Below are positions 32,657 to 42,446 of a DNA stretch of 64,000 bases, piece after piece. How positions within the stretch are numbered: the first letter of the stretch is position 1; every line of letters begins with the position of its first letter. Where the stretch lies: NCBI RefSeq assembly GCF_030815865.1, contig NZ_JAUSXI010000001.1, positions 3,968,001-4,032,000 of the forward strand, written 5' to 3'. This DNA comes from Arthrobacter globiformis. Lineage in GTDB: Bacteria > Actinomycetota > Actinomycetes > Actinomycetales > Micrococcaceae. Both the position numbers and the translations under genes were made by a program. The notes beneath the pieces are model-generated. The model did no database searches and was not told where the DNA came from. It saw nothing but the letters and a program-made list of their open reading frames with translations.

Positions 32657-35600
32657 ACCGGGCCCTCCTTCCGTTCCGTGGCCGCCCCGTCCAGGCTAGT
32701 CTCAGAACCGAAGCCTACTCCGGCGCCCGCGGCCTCGGAATTGGAAGTGTCGTGGTCCGTTTGGTCAACGTCCGCCTGATCGGTGCCGGTCTGACCAGCG
32801 TCCGTCCGATCAGCGTCTGTCTGATCCGCCTCCGGCTGGTCAACGTCCCTCTGATCAGCATCCCGCTCGTCAGCATCGTCACGGCTCAGCTCGTCGCCGA
32901 AACGGTCATCGAGGTTCTCGTAGGCGGTCTCCTGCCCCGGCTCAGGCTCGAGGTCGCCCACCGCGAGGGTACTGACGTCGTCATCCAGGAAGAATCCCGG
33001 TGCGCCAACCGAGCGAACCGAAGGCGAAGGCTTCTCAAGCCCGAGGTAGCCGCCGATCCTGTCGGCGCACGCCGAGGGGTCGGTGAAGACCTCGATGGTC
33101 CACAGCGGCATGTACCGCCAGCCGAGCCGCTCCAGCAACTGGGGGCGCAGCCGGCTGCGTTCCCGGACTGTCATCTGCCGGTACTGCTCGGTGCCGTCCG
33201 ATTCGATGGCTACCGGCCGAGGAATATCGGCGTCGTCCTGGCCCATGGTGCTGAGCGGATCCGCCGCGGCCACCACATCGATGGCGCCGTCGTACTGGTG
33301 CCACACGCGGGCACCGCGGGCCCGCAGCCGGTCGCCGAGATCGGCAACCAGCGGATCGGCCCCGAGGGCCTGTTCACTGGCCGCTGCCCGGGATGCAGGA
33401 GTCCCCAGGTCGGTGTTTCCGGAGATCTCACGGTCCAGAAGTTCGAAAAGGTCGACGGCGCCGTGGGCCAGTCGAGTCCGGTCAAGGTCCTCCGGCTTGA
33501 AGCACGTCAGGACGTGCAGCGACTGCCGTGCCCGGGTCATGGCCAGGGCGAACTTGGCCCGGCCGCCCTCGGCGGACAGCGGACCGAAGCTGTGCAGGGC
33601 CCGGCCGTGCGGCGTCCGCCCGTAGCCCGGCGAAAAGATCACACGGTCGCGGACCAGCCCCTGGGCGCGTTCCAGGTCCACAACCCGGAAGGATTCTTCA
33701 CCTGCCGTGAAGAATCCGGACAGCGAGGGATGGTTGGGCAGCTGCAGCCGGATGGACTCGCCGATGCGTGCCGCGTGCCGAAGGCTGGCGGTCACCACAG
33801 CCAGCGAGGTCCGGGGCTGCAGCCGGGCGTGTTCGAACACGAGTTCAACCACCCGCTTGACTTCGGCCACCACCGATTCGACACCCTCATGGTCCGCGCT
33901 GGGCAGGCCGGTGCCGTCGGGCAGATACTCCACCGTCAGCGCACGGTCCAGCCCGGTTGCCGATTGTCCCTCCGGCAGGCGGCGGAGGCCGCCGTCGTAG
34001 AAGTTCTTGCTCAGCTGCAGCACCAGGTCCTCGTCCACCGCGCGGTAGACAGAGCGCAGCGGCGCCGTCGGCAGCACCGCCGAAAGTGCGGTGAACGCGC
34101 TTTCGACACTGTGGTGCGACTGTTCGCCGGCGGCGAGCCGCTCCACCGCGACCGTAAAGGTGCGGGGGCTGGCTATCCTGTCGTCGCCGAAGACGATCAC
34201 CTGCCGGGCGCGGGCGACGGCCGGAAGCACCGCCTGCAGCGACGTCGCCTCGGCGTCCAGGATCACCACGGCGTCAAACTTTTGCTCGGCCGGGAGGAGT
34301 CCGGTCATGAGGTAAGGGCTGACCGACCAGACGGGCACCAGCATGGGAACCAGCCCGGGCGCCTGCGCCGTCAGCGCAGCCAGCGTGACGCGCCCGTCCT
34401 TGAGCAGGCTCCGGAGCAGGTCCGCCTGGCGGGGATGCTCCTCGATGCCCGCGCGCCAGCGCTCGGCCAGCTTCCATCGCAGCCGTCCGGCGCCGCTGAC
34501 GATGTGCGCGTTGTCCGCGAGCCGGTACTCCGCCTCAAGCTGGCGCAGCGCGTCGCCGTCGGACATGGCAAGGTAGTCGTCTCCGCTGATCATCGCTTCG
34601 AGCGCAGACTGCCACCAGGCCAGGTCAAGTTCGGCAGCGACCGACCCGGCCCCGACCTCGCGTTCCGAGAGGTCCGCCAGCAGCTCCCCCAGCCCGTGCT
34701 CGCGCATGTTCTCGATGAGCAGCGTGCGCTCGGGCAGGGTCTGCAGCGTCTGTGTGTCCGCGACCAGCCGTTCCAGTCGCTCCATGAGCTCCGGGTAGGG
34801 AATGTTTTCGAGCGAACCGCCGGCGGCCGTATGCCGCAGAGCGTCGCCCAGCATCTTCATCTCGCGGGTCAGTCCGCGGTGCATGACGCTGATCTCCGCC
34901 AGGCCGGACGGCACCGCCGGATGCCGCTGCGTGGTGGCGTACCCGGCCCACTGGACACGCTGTTCCTGGACCAACACCAGAGAACTGTGCAGATCCGCAA
35001 TGTGCACGCCCGGGCGGACGTACTCCTTGGCCACCCGTCGCAGGCGGGACCGCTGCATCGAGGCCATGTCGATGCCCCGCTCCCTGCGCCAGGACGAGGA
35101 CGCCGTCGCCGAAATCAGGTCGGTCACAGGCCGGTCGAAAATATCGGGGGTGAACTTGTCCAGGCTTTCGCGGACGGCCACCAGGAGCTTGAGCTGGGAG
35201 CCCCATTCGGCGAAGGTGGTGCCCAGACGGATTTCGGCGTGGCTGGCCACGTCCTTCATACGTTCCTGCAGCAGCGGCAGCTTCTTCGCCACCGCACGCG
35301 CCAGCTCCTGCGCTTCCTCGGTTTCCTTGCGGGTCACCAGCCGTGCACCGTGCCAGGGGCTGGTGGTCGATGCCCTGCTGAACGCACCGAGTTCGGCGGC
35401 GCGCTTGAGCCGGCCGGCCAGCTCCTCGCGGTCCCGGATGCTGTCCAGGACGCTGCGCTTGAGGCGGACGGTGGTGGCCGGGGCGGGCTGGATGGACGTC
35501 AACTCGGCGAGAGACTGCATGGCCTGATACGGCGAGCAGCCCCACCGCTGCCGCACGTTGTGCAGCGACGCGACGTGGTCAAGAAGCGCATGGCGGTGCT

Positions 35601-36783
35601 CGGTGAGCGTCTTGTGCAGGCTGCCGAGCCGCGGCTCTTGGGCCTTCTCATTGCGCACGATGGAGCGCACCAGCTGGCCTTTGAGCTGCTGCGGTGTTGC
35701 GTTTCCGGACAGCTGGAAAAGGATGGAGTCCAGGCCCAGGTTTTCGAGGCGTCCGGCCACCTGGTTGAGGCTGGCTCGCCGGTCGCCCACCACCAGGACG
35801 GTCTTGCCTTCGTCCACGAGCGCACCGATGGTGTTGATGGCCGTCTGCGTCTGGCCGGTGCCGGGCGGGCTGCTGACCACCAGCGAGTCCCCTGCACGGA
35901 CGGCGTCAATCACATACTGCTGGTCGGCGTCGGCGTCGAGGAGCAGGAGCTCTTCCGCCGGGTCCCGCTCGTCCACGCTGGGGAAGCGCCCGGGCTGGAG
36001 CGCGGGCACGTCGACGATCTCACCCGACGCTGCCTTGGCCAGCGAGGCCACGAGTTCGTTCTGGCCGTTGATCCACGGATCGTCGAGGTTGCCGGAAAGG
36101 TCCGCGAAGGTCGAGACGAGCAGGTTGTGCTCCACATCGGCACCGTGGATCGGCTTGACCAGGGTGCTGATCCGGTCCAGCACGGGCAGGGGGTCGAACC
36201 GCGCAGTGCTGTACGCCATCCGCGTCACGGCGTTGACGTCGAACACGATCCCGTGGATGGTTTTCAGGTGACGGATCAGGGCCGGGTTGATGCGCGCCTG
36301 CTCCGTAAGTTGAAGTTCGTAGTCGTCTTCCCCGGGCCGGATGGTGAGCGACATGGCGGTCAGCATCACCGGCGCCGAGACACGCTGCGGTTTGCCCCCG
36401 ACGGCGGAGGTCCACACCACGGTGCCGGCCGAGAAGTACCCTGCCTCGATGCCGCGGTCATTGGCCAGTTCGAAGATCTTGGAGCGCAGGTTCCGGCAGG
36501 CCCGGGCGGCCACGACGTACTGCTGCTGGTCACGGATCAGCGTGGAGAGCCGCGTCCGGCGCCCGGCCATGAGCTGCGCCAGGCCCGAAGGATGCGCGTG
36601 CGTGAGGTCGATGGAACCCTCGGGCGTCTTGGTGAAGCGCAGCATGGTGTCTGCCCCCGTAACGGGCTTGAGCCCGGACAGCCATTTCCTGAGCTCCTCC
36701 GAACCCTCGGAGTCGACCTGACCTACTGACACTGCTGCCTTCTTTTCTGTGCTTGCGCGTGACACCTTGGACCATACGGGCAT
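32653..36783 (-). CDS. Large helicase-nuclease (SF1-like ATPase with C-terminal VSR/MTES_1575-type nuclease domain)
   Basis: A 1376-residue protein. The ATPase core has Walker A-like SSPPGTGQTQTAIN (near residue 308; Gln instead of the Lys), a Walker B-like VVILDAEA (no DE pair), VIVFGDDR, and the motif VI-type FALAMTRARQSLHVLTC. A long insertion is rich in charged helices. Residues about 1148-1250 (RARGARVWHQYDGAIDVVAA, VAIESDGTEQYRQMTVRERS) fit a VSR-like/MTES_1575 restriction-nuclease fold. The last 100 residues are acidic with eight pentapeptide repeats. ATG 36783 is seven bases from TACGCT (36791-36796). It probably acts on nucleic acid in repair or defence; catalytic competence is uncertain. 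Confidence 0.78.
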   Translation of the reverse strand: MPVWSKVSRASTEKKAAVSVGQVDSEGSEELRKWLSGLKPVTGADTMLRFTKTPEGSIDLTHAHPSGLAQLMAGRRTRLSTLIRDQQQYVVAARACRNLRSKIFELANDRGIEAGYFSAGTVVWTSAVGGKPQRVSAPVMLTAMSLTIRPGEDDYELQLTEQARINPALIRHLKTIHGIVFDVNAVTRMAYSTARFDPLPVLDRISTLVKPIHGADVEHNLLVSTFADLSGNLDDPWINGQNELVASLAKAASGEIVDVPALQPGRFPSVDERDPAEELLLLDADADQQYVIDAVRAGDSLVVSSPPGTGQTQTAINTIGALVDEGKTVLVVGDRRASLNQVAGRLENLGLDSILFQLSGNATPQQLKGQLVRSIVRNEKAQEPRLGSLHKTLTEHRHALLDHVASLHNVRQRWGCSPYQAMQSLAELTSIQPAPATTVRLKRSVLDSIRDREELAGRLKRAAELGAFSRASTTSPWHGARLVTRKETEEAQELARAVAKKLPLLQERMKDVASHAEIRLGTTFAEWGSQLKLLVAVRESLDKFTPDIFDRPVTDLISATASSSWRRERGIDMASMQRSRLRRVAKEYVRPGVHIADLHSSLVLVQEQRVQWAGYATTQRHPAVPSGLAEISVMHRGLTREMKMLGDALRHTAAGGSLENIPYPELMERLERLVADTQTLQTLPERTLLIENMREHGLGELLADLSEREVGAGSVAAELDLAWWQSALEAMISGDDYLAMSDGDALRQLEAEYRLADNAHIVSGAGRLRWKLAERWRAGIEEHPRQADLLRSLLKDGRVTLAALTAQAPGLVPMLVPVWSVSPYLMTGLLPAEQKFDAVVILDAEATSLQAVLPAVARARQVIVFGDDRIASPRTFTVAVERLAAGEQSHHSVESAFTALSAVLPTAPLRSVYRAVDEDLVLQLSKNFYDGGLRRLPEGQSATGLDRALTVEYLPDGTGLPSADHEGVESVVAEVKRVVELVFEHARLQPRTSLAVVTASLRHAARIGESIRLQLPNHPSLSGFFTAGEESFRVVDLERAQGLVRDRVIFSPGYGRTPHGRALHSFGPLSAEGGRAKFALAMTRARQSLHVLTCFKPEDLDRTRLAHGAVDLFELLDREISGNTDLGTPASRAAASEQALGADPLVADLGDRLRARGARVWHQYDGAIDVVAAADPLSTMGQDDADIPRPVAIESDGTEQYRQMTVRERSRLRPQLLERLGWRYMPLWTIEVFTDPSACADRIGGYLGLEKPSPSVRSVGAPGFFLDDDVSTLAVGDLEPEPGQETAYENLDDRFGDELSRDDADERDADQRDVDQPEADQTDADRTDAGQTGTDQADVDQTDHDTSNSEAAGAGVGFGSETSLDGAATERKEGPV
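32758..32877. repeat. 15-bp minisatellite encoding acidic pentapeptides
   Basis: Eight in-frame 15-bp units inside the helicase-nuclease gene. They encode DADER, DADQR, DVDQP, EADQT, DADRT, DAGQT, GTDQA and DVDQT in order. Such arrays change length by slippage without shifting the frame. Confidence 0.8.
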
Positions 36784-36790
36784 AGTTTCG

Positions 36791-36796
36791 AGCGTA
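36791..36796 (-). promoter_or_regulatory. -10 element of the helicase-nuclease gene
   Basis: TACGCT on the minus strand, seven bases from ATG 36783. It decides that start against the 36855 frame start and implies a leaderless message. Confidence 0.5.
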
Positions 36797-36890
36797 GCCG
36801 GAAACCGCCGCGGTTGAGAGACCGCAACACTGGGACGGCCCAAGTTGCGGCGCATTTCGCACCGTTGCCGGCCATGCTACCCGGGAGTGC

Positions 36891-36926
36891 AAAATGGCCG
36901 GCCTCCCTGCGGAGGCCGGCCATTTT
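36891..36926. terminator. Bidirectional-looking terminator after guaA
   Basis: A perfect 16-bp inverted repeat AAAATGGCCGGCCTCC / complement (36891-36906, 36911-36926) with a 4-nt loop and A/T tracts on both sides, 7 bp after the guaA stop. Confidence 0.9.
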
Positions 36927-36933
36927 CACAACT

Positions 36934-38523
36934 CTATTCCCACTCGATGGTTCCCGGCGGCTTGCTGGTGACGTCAAGCACCACCCGGTTGACGCCGTCC
37001 ACCTCGTTGGTGATCCGGTTGGAGATCCGGGCCAGCAGGTCGTACGGAAGCCGCGACCAGTCGGCCGTCATGGCGTCCTCGGAGGAGACGGGGCGCAGCA
37101 CGATCGGGTGGCCGTACGTGCGGCCGTCACCCTGGACGCCGACGCTGCGGACGTCCGCCAGCAGCACCACGGGCATCTGCCAGACGTCGTTGTCGAGTCC
37201 GGCAGCGGTCAGTTCAGCGCGGGCGATGGCGTCTGCCTTGCGCAGCAGGTCCAGGCGTTCCTTGGTGACTTCGCCCACGATGCGGATTCCCAGGCCGGGA
37301 CCGGGGAAGGGCTGGCGGCCGACGATTTCCTGCGGCAGGCCGAGCTGGGCGCCCACGGCACGCACCTCGTCCTTGAACAGCGCGCGCAACGGCTCGACGA
37401 GCTCGAACTGCAGGTCCTCCGGCAGACCGCCCACGTTGTGGTGGCTCTTGATGTTTGCTGCACCCTCGCCGCCGCCGGATTCGACGACGTCCGGGTACAG
37501 GGTGCCCTGCACGAGGAACCTGATCTTTTCGCCATGCGCGGCGGCGTCGGCGATGATCGCGCGCTCGGCCTCTTCGAAGGCCCGAATGAACTCGCGGCCG
37601 ATGATCTTGCGCTTGGTTTCGGGGTCGCTGACGCCTGCCAGCGCCGCCTGGAAACGCTCCTGCTCGTTGGCCACGTAGAGGTTTACGCCGGTGGCGGCAA
37701 CGAAGTCGCGCTCCACCTGCTCGGCCTCGCCTTCGCGCAGCAGTCCGTGGTCGACGAAGACACAGGTCAGCTGGTCGCCGACGGCACGCTGGACGAGGGC
37801 TGCGGCAACGGCCGAGTCCACGCCGCCGGAGAGGCCGCAGATGACCCGGGCATCACCGATCTGCTTGCGGATGCGCTCGACCTGCTCCTCAAGGATGTTG
37901 CCCGTGGTCCAGTTCGGTTCCAGCCTGGCGCCCTTGAAGAGGAAGTTCTCCAGCACTTGCTGGCCGTAGGCGGAGTGCTTCACTTCGGGGTGCCACTGCA
38001 CGCCGTACAGGCACTTCTCCTCGTTGGCGAAAGCGGCAACTTCCGCACCTGCCGTAGTGGCCAGCACCTCGAAGCCCTCGGGAGCCTCGTGGACAGAGTC
38101 ACCGTGGCTCATCCAGGTGTTCTGGTGCTGGGGCATTCCTTCGAGGACGGAACGGCCTTCGCCGAGGATGGTGGTCTGGGTGGAGCCGTACTCCCGCAGG
38201 CCGGTCTTGTCCACCTTGCCGCCGAGGGCGTTGGCCATGGCCTGGAAGCCATAGCAGATGCCGAAGACCGGGATGCCGGCCTCGAAAAGGTCGGCGCCGA
38301 CGCTTGGGGCGCCGTCTGCGTACACGCTGGCGGGGCCGCCGGAGAGGATGATGGCGGCAGGGTTCTTGGCCAGGAGCTGCTCAGTGCTGTGGGTATGCGG
38401 AACCACTTCCGAATACACATTCGCTTCCCGGACGCGGCGGGCAATCAGCTGCGCGTACTGGGCACCGTAGTCAACAACCAGCACCGGCTTCTGGGAAGTC
38501 TGGGATGCAGTGGGAGTAGTCAC
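36934..38523 (-). CDS. guaA: GMP synthase (glutamine-hydrolysing)
   Basis: A 529-residue bifunctional enzyme turning XMP, glutamine and ATP into GMP. The N-terminal class I amidotransferase has Cys90 (GICYGFQAM) and VQWHPEV; the ATP-pyrophosphatase domain has the loop [14 protein letters not shown], and the C-terminal dimerisation domain ends [11 protein letters not shown], as is standard. The GTG start is six bases from TAGGCT (minus, 38530-38535). It ends at a strong terminator and appears monocistronic. Confidence 0.96.
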   Translation of the reverse strand: MTTPTASQTSQKPVLVVDYGAQYAQLIARRVREANVYSEVVPHTHSTEQLLAKNPAAIILSGGPASVYADGAPSVGADLFEAGIPVFGICYGFQAMANALGGKVDKTGLREYGSTQTTILGEGRSVLEGMPQHQNTWMSHGDSVHEAPEGFEVLATTAGAEVAAFANEEKCLYGVQWHPEVKHSAYGQQVLENFLFKGARLEPNWTTGNILEEQVERIRKQIGDARVICGLSGGVDSAVAAALVQRAVGDQLTCVFVDHGLLREGEAEQVERDFVAATGVNLYVANEQERFQAALAGVSDPETKRKIIGREFIRAFEEAERAIIADAAAHGEKIRFLVQGTLYPDVVESGGGEGAANIKSHHNVGGLPEDLQFELVEPLRALFKDEVRAVGAQLGLPQEIVGRQPFPGPGLGIRIVGEVTKERLDLLRKADAIARAELTAAGLDNDVWQMPVVLLADVRSVGVQGDGRTYGHPIVLRPVSSEDAMTADWSRLPYDLLARISNRITNEVDGVNRVVLDVTSKPPGTIEWE

Positions 38524-38529
38524 CGTACT

Positions 38530-38535
38530 AGCCTA
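38530..38535 (-). promoter_or_regulatory. -10 element of guaA
   Basis: TAGGCT on the minus strand, exactly six bases from the GTG start of guaA, predicting a leaderless transcript. Confidence 0.55.
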
Positions 38536-38594
38536 CTTTGCGCGCTTGTCCCGACGCATCTTGAGCGGGCCCGCTGTGACGCACGGAACGCGGA

Positions 38595-39095
38595 TCAGTA
38601 GCGGCTGGCGGCCTGAGGGTTGGCGGCCAGCTCAGCCTCAACCTCGGCGTGGAACTTCTTCTCCACGATGAAGGACAGCAAAGGGACCACGCCGCCGAGT
38701 GCCAGCAGGATCATCTTGGCGAACGGCCAGCGCATCAGCGTCCACAGGCGGAAGTTGGACATCAGGTACACGACGTACATCCAGCCGTGGACGATGAGCA
38801 CGGTCACGGACACGTTGAATCCGCCGAGGACGCCCTTCGGTTCCGCCTGGGCGAAGCCGAAGCCAAACGGCTGGCCGGTCAGGGCGTCCGTACCGCCGGC
38901 GAAGAGGTACTGGCCGAAGCCGTAGCGGGCCACCAGCTCCGCGCACAGCAGCAGCAGCATGGCACCCGTGAGGTAGGCCATGACCTTGTAGAACTTCAGG
39001 GCGGAGCGGATCTGCGCCTCCGTGCCGCCAAAGCGTCGCTTCTTCGCCGCCCCGGAAGGGTTCGAGGGCTGGATGGCCGGCTTGGGTTCGATCAT
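38595..39095 (-). CDS. DUF3817 domain-containing membrane protein
   Basis: A 166-residue protein with about four hydrophobic helices and the DUF3817 pattern (RSALKFYKVMAYLTGAMLLL, VSVTVLIVHGWMYVVYLMSN). Its ATG overlaps the SURF1-type gene stop by 4 bp (ATGA). The role is unknown, though the coupling to SURF1 hints at respiratory membrane function (inference). Confidence 0.85.
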   Translation of the reverse strand: MIEPKPAIQPSNPSGAAKKRRFGGTEAQIRSALKFYKVMAYLTGAMLLLLCAELVARYGFGQYLFAGGTDALTGQPFGFGFAQAEPKGVLGGFNVSVTVLIVHGWMYVVYLMSNFRLWTLMRWPFAKMILLALGGVVPLLSFIVEKKFHAEVEAELAANPQAASRY

Positions 39096-39937
39096 GGCTG
39101 TACCTTTTGTTGGATCTCGTTGGGTTGGGTAGGTTCGGGTCCGCCGCGGCCACCGGCGTCATCCTCGGCGTCCTCGAGGCTTCTGCGGTAGTCGTCCTTG
39201 ACCAGCCGCCACCAGATGAACAGTGCGAAGCCGGCGAAAACGATCCACTCCACGGAGTAGAACAGATTCAGCCAGTTGACCTTCGCGGCCGGGGGCTGGG
39301 CGGCGATGCTGAGCGGCTCCAGGCCGCTGCCGGCGGCAGCACCGACGTCGGCCGTTCCTGACTTTTCCGCCGTGGCGGAAACGAAGGCGGGGTAACTGCT
39401 GACGTTCCAGGCGTTGATGAGTTCGGCCACAGAGACTGCCGTCGCCCGGCTGGGCTCAGGGGCCGTGTTGGGAACCGGGGCCTCGGACGGCAGGAGCCGT
39501 CCCGTCAACCGGATGACGCCCGACGGCGGGGCGCTGGCGTCGGCGGGATCGGCGATCCAGCCGCGGGCCACCGGTATGTAGGTTTTCGGCGAGGCTGCCG
39601 CGCCTTTGAGTACCGGGGCGTCTGTCACCGCGAAGGCCGTGACCACCCAGTATCCGGTCTTGCCGTCCTTAAGGCGGCCCGGCACCAGGACCTGCTTCTC
39701 CGGATCGTAGGTGCCGAATGCTGTGACCATCTGGTCCGCCACCGAGCCGCGGAAGAAGTCGCCGGGCTGCAGGGTCTTGGTCAGGGCCTGGACCTGCTCC
39801 GTGGTGGGGCTGACCGGCACTTCTGGCTGCGTGGAACGGCCGAACTGCCATTGGCTCAGGAGCACAAAGACGCCCGAAACGGCGATCGCAAAGACCAGGC
39901 CTGCGATCCACCGGGGCTGGAGGGCTGTTTTCCACAC
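39092..39937 (-). CDS. SURF1 family cytochrome oxidase biogenesis protein
   Basis: A 281-residue protein with an N-terminal helix (WIAGLVFAIAVSGVFVLLSQ) directly followed by WQFGRS, a periplasm-side domain (GTYDPEKQVLVPGRLKDGKT, VARGWIADP), and a C-terminal helix (IVFAGFALFIWWRLVKDDYR): the two-helix SURF1 layout. It assists haem a insertion or assembly of cytochrome c oxidase. The GTG start is six bases from TAACGT (minus, 39944-39949). Confidence 0.88.
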   Translation of the reverse strand: MWKTALQPRWIAGLVFAIAVSGVFVLLSQWQFGRSTQPEVPVSPTTEQVQALTKTLQPGDFFRGSVADQMVTAFGTYDPEKQVLVPGRLKDGKTGYWVVTAFAVTDAPVLKGAAASPKTYIPVARGWIADPADASAPPSGVIRLTGRLLPSEAPVPNTAPEPSRATAVSVAELINAWNVSSYPAFVSATAEKSGTADVGAAAGSGLEPLSIAAQPPAAKVNWLNLFYSVEWIVFAGFALFIWWRLVKDDYRRSLEDAEDDAGGRGGPEPTQPNEIQQKVQP

Positions 39938-40058
39938 CCCTTAACGTTACTTCGTCCGCATGTAGAACAACGAAACGCCTGCCCAGGAGCGGGGCTTAGA
40001 GAGCAGCCGGGTCCCTACGTGGCGACGGAGTCGACACGAAAGGGCCTGCCCCAATCTC

Positions 40059-40547
40059 TTAGTGGTCGAAGAAGACCAGGCTTGAGTTGATGAGCTCTGC
40101 GATGATGTCGGCATCGTAGGCCCGGCGCAGCGACTCCCGGAACGATTCCTTGGACAGGGACCGCGCCAGGGTGGCGAGCACTTCGAGGTGGTCGGAGAAC
40201 GAACTCGCCGGCGTGGCGATGAGCAGGACCACGGTGGCGGGGCCGTCCGCGGCCCCGAAGTCGAGGGCCTTGCCGTATTTGGTGATCCCGACGGCGATCG
40301 AGGTCTCGGAGACAAACTCGCTGCGGGCATGCGGCAGGCCCACTCCCCCGGGCAGGCCGGTGGCCAGCTGGTGCTCACGGGCGTTCACGTGCCCCAGGAA
40401 GCCCTCGAGGTCTGAGACGCGGCCGGCGTCATACAGCTTCCGCGCCAGCTGGCTGGCCGCGTCCACCTTGTCCTCGGCATCCAGCTCGAGGATCACCATG
40501 TCCGGTGTGGTGAGCTCGGCATCATAACGGTCCAGTGGTTCCGCCAA
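40059..40547 (-). CDS. PTS EIIA component (fructose/mannitol/Ntr type)
   Basis: A 162-residue PTS_EIIA type-2 protein. The phosphorylatable His is H73 in GVGLPHARSEFVSETSIAVG. It has no EIIB or EIIC in frame or nearby, so it is an orphan EIIA that may regulate rather than transport. TTG 40547 has an AAGGGA ribosome site. It lies about 50 bp upstream of no other PTS gene but 50 bp after glpD stop in the same direction, which suggests a link to glycerol metabolism (inference). Confidence 0.82.
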   Translation of the reverse strand: MAEPLDRYDAELTTPDMVILELDAEDKVDAASQLARKLYDAGRVSDLEGFLGHVNAREHQLATGLPGGVGLPHARSEFVSETSIAVGITKYGKALDFGAADGPATVVLLIATPASSFSDHLEVLATLARSLSKESFRESLRRAYDADIIAELINSSLVFFDH

Positions 40548-40597
40548 GTGGTGTCCCTTCAGTGAGGCCGGGGCCTGTCCGGCGGCGGTCTGCGAAA

Positions 40598-42349
40598 TCA
40601 GCGCAGCGGAACGATGTCCTCCGCGCCCAGCCGGGCAGCATCGGCCGATTCATCATCGGGCTGCTGCTGACTGAGCCGTTCGGCTTCCACCCGCGCAAGG
40701 TAATGCTTGATTTCGCTTTCCCGCTGCGCATCGCTCCAGCCAAGAATTTCTCCCATAAGCTTAGCGACTACCGGTACGGCAGACACACCACGGTCCCACG
40801 CCTCGATGGAAATGCGGGTGCGCCGGGTCAGGACGTCGTGCACGTGCCGGGCGCCTTCATGGGTCGCCGCGTAGACTGCCTCCGCCTGCAAGTAGTCGTC
40901 CGCACCGGGCAGCGGTTCGGCCAGTTCGGGCCGGTCCTGAATGATGGCCAGCACCTCCGACGTCATGGATCCGTAGCGGTTCAGCAGGTGCTCCACGCGC
41001 GCCACGTGCACCCCGGATTCCTCGGCGGTCCGGTTGCGGCGGTTCCAGGCGGCCTTGAACCCGCTGGCGCCCAGCAACGGGATGGTCTCGGTGCAGCTCG
41101 GCGGCACGCGCTCGTCCATGCTGCGGACGGCTTCGTCCACGGCATCCTTGGCCATGACGCGGTACGTGGTCCACTTGCCGCCGGCCACCACCACCAGGCC
41201 GGGCACGGGGTGGGCCACGATGTGCTCGCGGGAGAGCTTGGCCGTGGAGTCGTTTTCCCCGGCCAGCAGCGGCCGCAATCCGGCGTAGACACCTTCCACG
41301 TCTTCCCGGGTGAGCGGCCGTTTGAGGACCTTGTTGACGTGTTCCAGAAGGTAGTCGATGTCCTTGCTGGACGCCGCCGGGTGGGCCTTGTCCAGGTGCC
41401 AGTCGGTGTCCGTGGTACCGATGATCCAGTGCCGCCCCCACGGGATGACGAACAGCACCGACTTCTCCGTCCGCAGGATCAGCCCCACCGTTGACTGGAA
41501 GCGGTCCCGCGGCACCACCAGGTGGATGCCCTTGGACGCGCGCACCTTCAGCTGGCCCCGGTCGGTGACCATGGCCTGGGTTTCGTCCGTCCAGACCCCG
41601 GTGGCGTTGATGACCTGCTTTGCGCGGATGTTGAAGTTGGAGCCGTCCTCGCGGTTCACCACCTTGGCGCCCACCACACGTTCGCCTTCTCGCAGGAAAT
41701 CGACGACGGCGGTCTGGTTGACCGCGTGCGCGCCGTAGTAGGCGGCGGTCCGCACCAGGTTTGCCACGTACTTGGCGTCGTCCACCTGGCCGTCGTAGTA
41801 GCGGATCGAGCCGACGAAGGCGTCGTCCTTCAGGCTCGGGGCGGCGCGCAGGGTGCCCCGGCGCGACAGGTGCTTGTGGAACGGCACGCCCCGCTTGTGC
41901 CCGCCGGAAATGGACATGGCGTCGTACAGCGCGATGCCGGCGCCGATGTACGGCCGCTCGACGAAGTGTTTGGTCAGCGGGTACAGGAAAGGCACCGGCC
42001 GGGCCAGGTGCGGCGCCAGCTCGGAAAGCAGCAGCCCCCGTTCCTGCAGCGCCTCCTTCACCAGAGCGAAGTCGAGCATTTCCAGGTAACGGAGGCCGCC
42101 GTGGATGAGCTTGGAGGACCGTGATGAGGTCCCGGCGGCCCAGTCGCTGGCTTCCACGATGCCGACGCTCAGGCCGCGGGTGACGGCGTCGAGGGCCACA
42201 CCGGTGCCGACAATGCCGCCGCCGACGATGAGGATGTCTAGTTCCTTGCCCGGCTCCGTTGAAGCCTTTAGCGCGGCCAACGCGGCCTCCCGCGCCTCGG
42301 GGCCGAGTGCACCCCTGGTCACCGCCGGACGTTCACCGAAACCGGTCAT
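40598..42349 (-). CDS. glpD: Aerobic glycerol-3-phosphate dehydrogenase
   Basis: A 583-residue membrane-associated flavoprotein oxidising glycerol-3-phosphate to DHAP. The FAD loop is ILIVGGGIVGTGVALDAVTR (about residue 39), followed by GTSSRSSKLIHGGLRYLE, a hallmark of GlpD; a C-terminal DAO_C helical domain is present. ATG 42349 has a GGAGG ribosome site. It reads toward the orphan EIIA gene. Confidence 0.94.
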   Translation of the reverse strand: MTGFGERPAVTRGALGPEAREAALAALKASTEPGKELDILIVGGGIVGTGVALDAVTRGLSVGIVEASDWAAGTSSRSSKLIHGGLRYLEMLDFALVKEALQERGLLLSELAPHLARPVPFLYPLTKHFVERPYIGAGIALYDAMSISGGHKRGVPFHKHLSRRGTLRAAPSLKDDAFVGSIRYYDGQVDDAKYVANLVRTAAYYGAHAVNQTAVVDFLREGERVVGAKVVNREDGSNFNIRAKQVINATGVWTDETQAMVTDRGQLKVRASKGIHLVVPRDRFQSTVGLILRTEKSVLFVIPWGRHWIIGTTDTDWHLDKAHPAASSKDIDYLLEHVNKVLKRPLTREDVEGVYAGLRPLLAGENDSTAKLSREHIVAHPVPGLVVVAGGKWTTYRVMAKDAVDEAVRSMDERVPPSCTETIPLLGASGFKAAWNRRNRTAEESGVHVARVEHLLNRYGSMTSEVLAIIQDRPELAEPLPGADDYLQAEAVYAATHEGARHVHDVLTRRTRISIEAWDRGVSAVPVVAKLMGEILGWSDAQRESEIKHYLARVEAERLSQQQPDDESADAARLGAEDIVPLR

Positions 42350-42446
42350 GACAGGCCTCCATCCTCATCGAACGTTGTAGTTCACCAGAGTACTTCGTAC
42401 GTCTGCCGATGGGCAGGGTGCGGACTGTGTTGCCGGGGGCCGCAGG

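Noticed and set aside
32152..36729. A plus-strand open frame of 1525 codons opposite the helicase-nuclease gene
   Set aside because: It is the antisense shadow of a GC-rich gene (Arg/Gly/His/Val-rich, no domains), while the minus strand has clear helicase and nuclease motifs.
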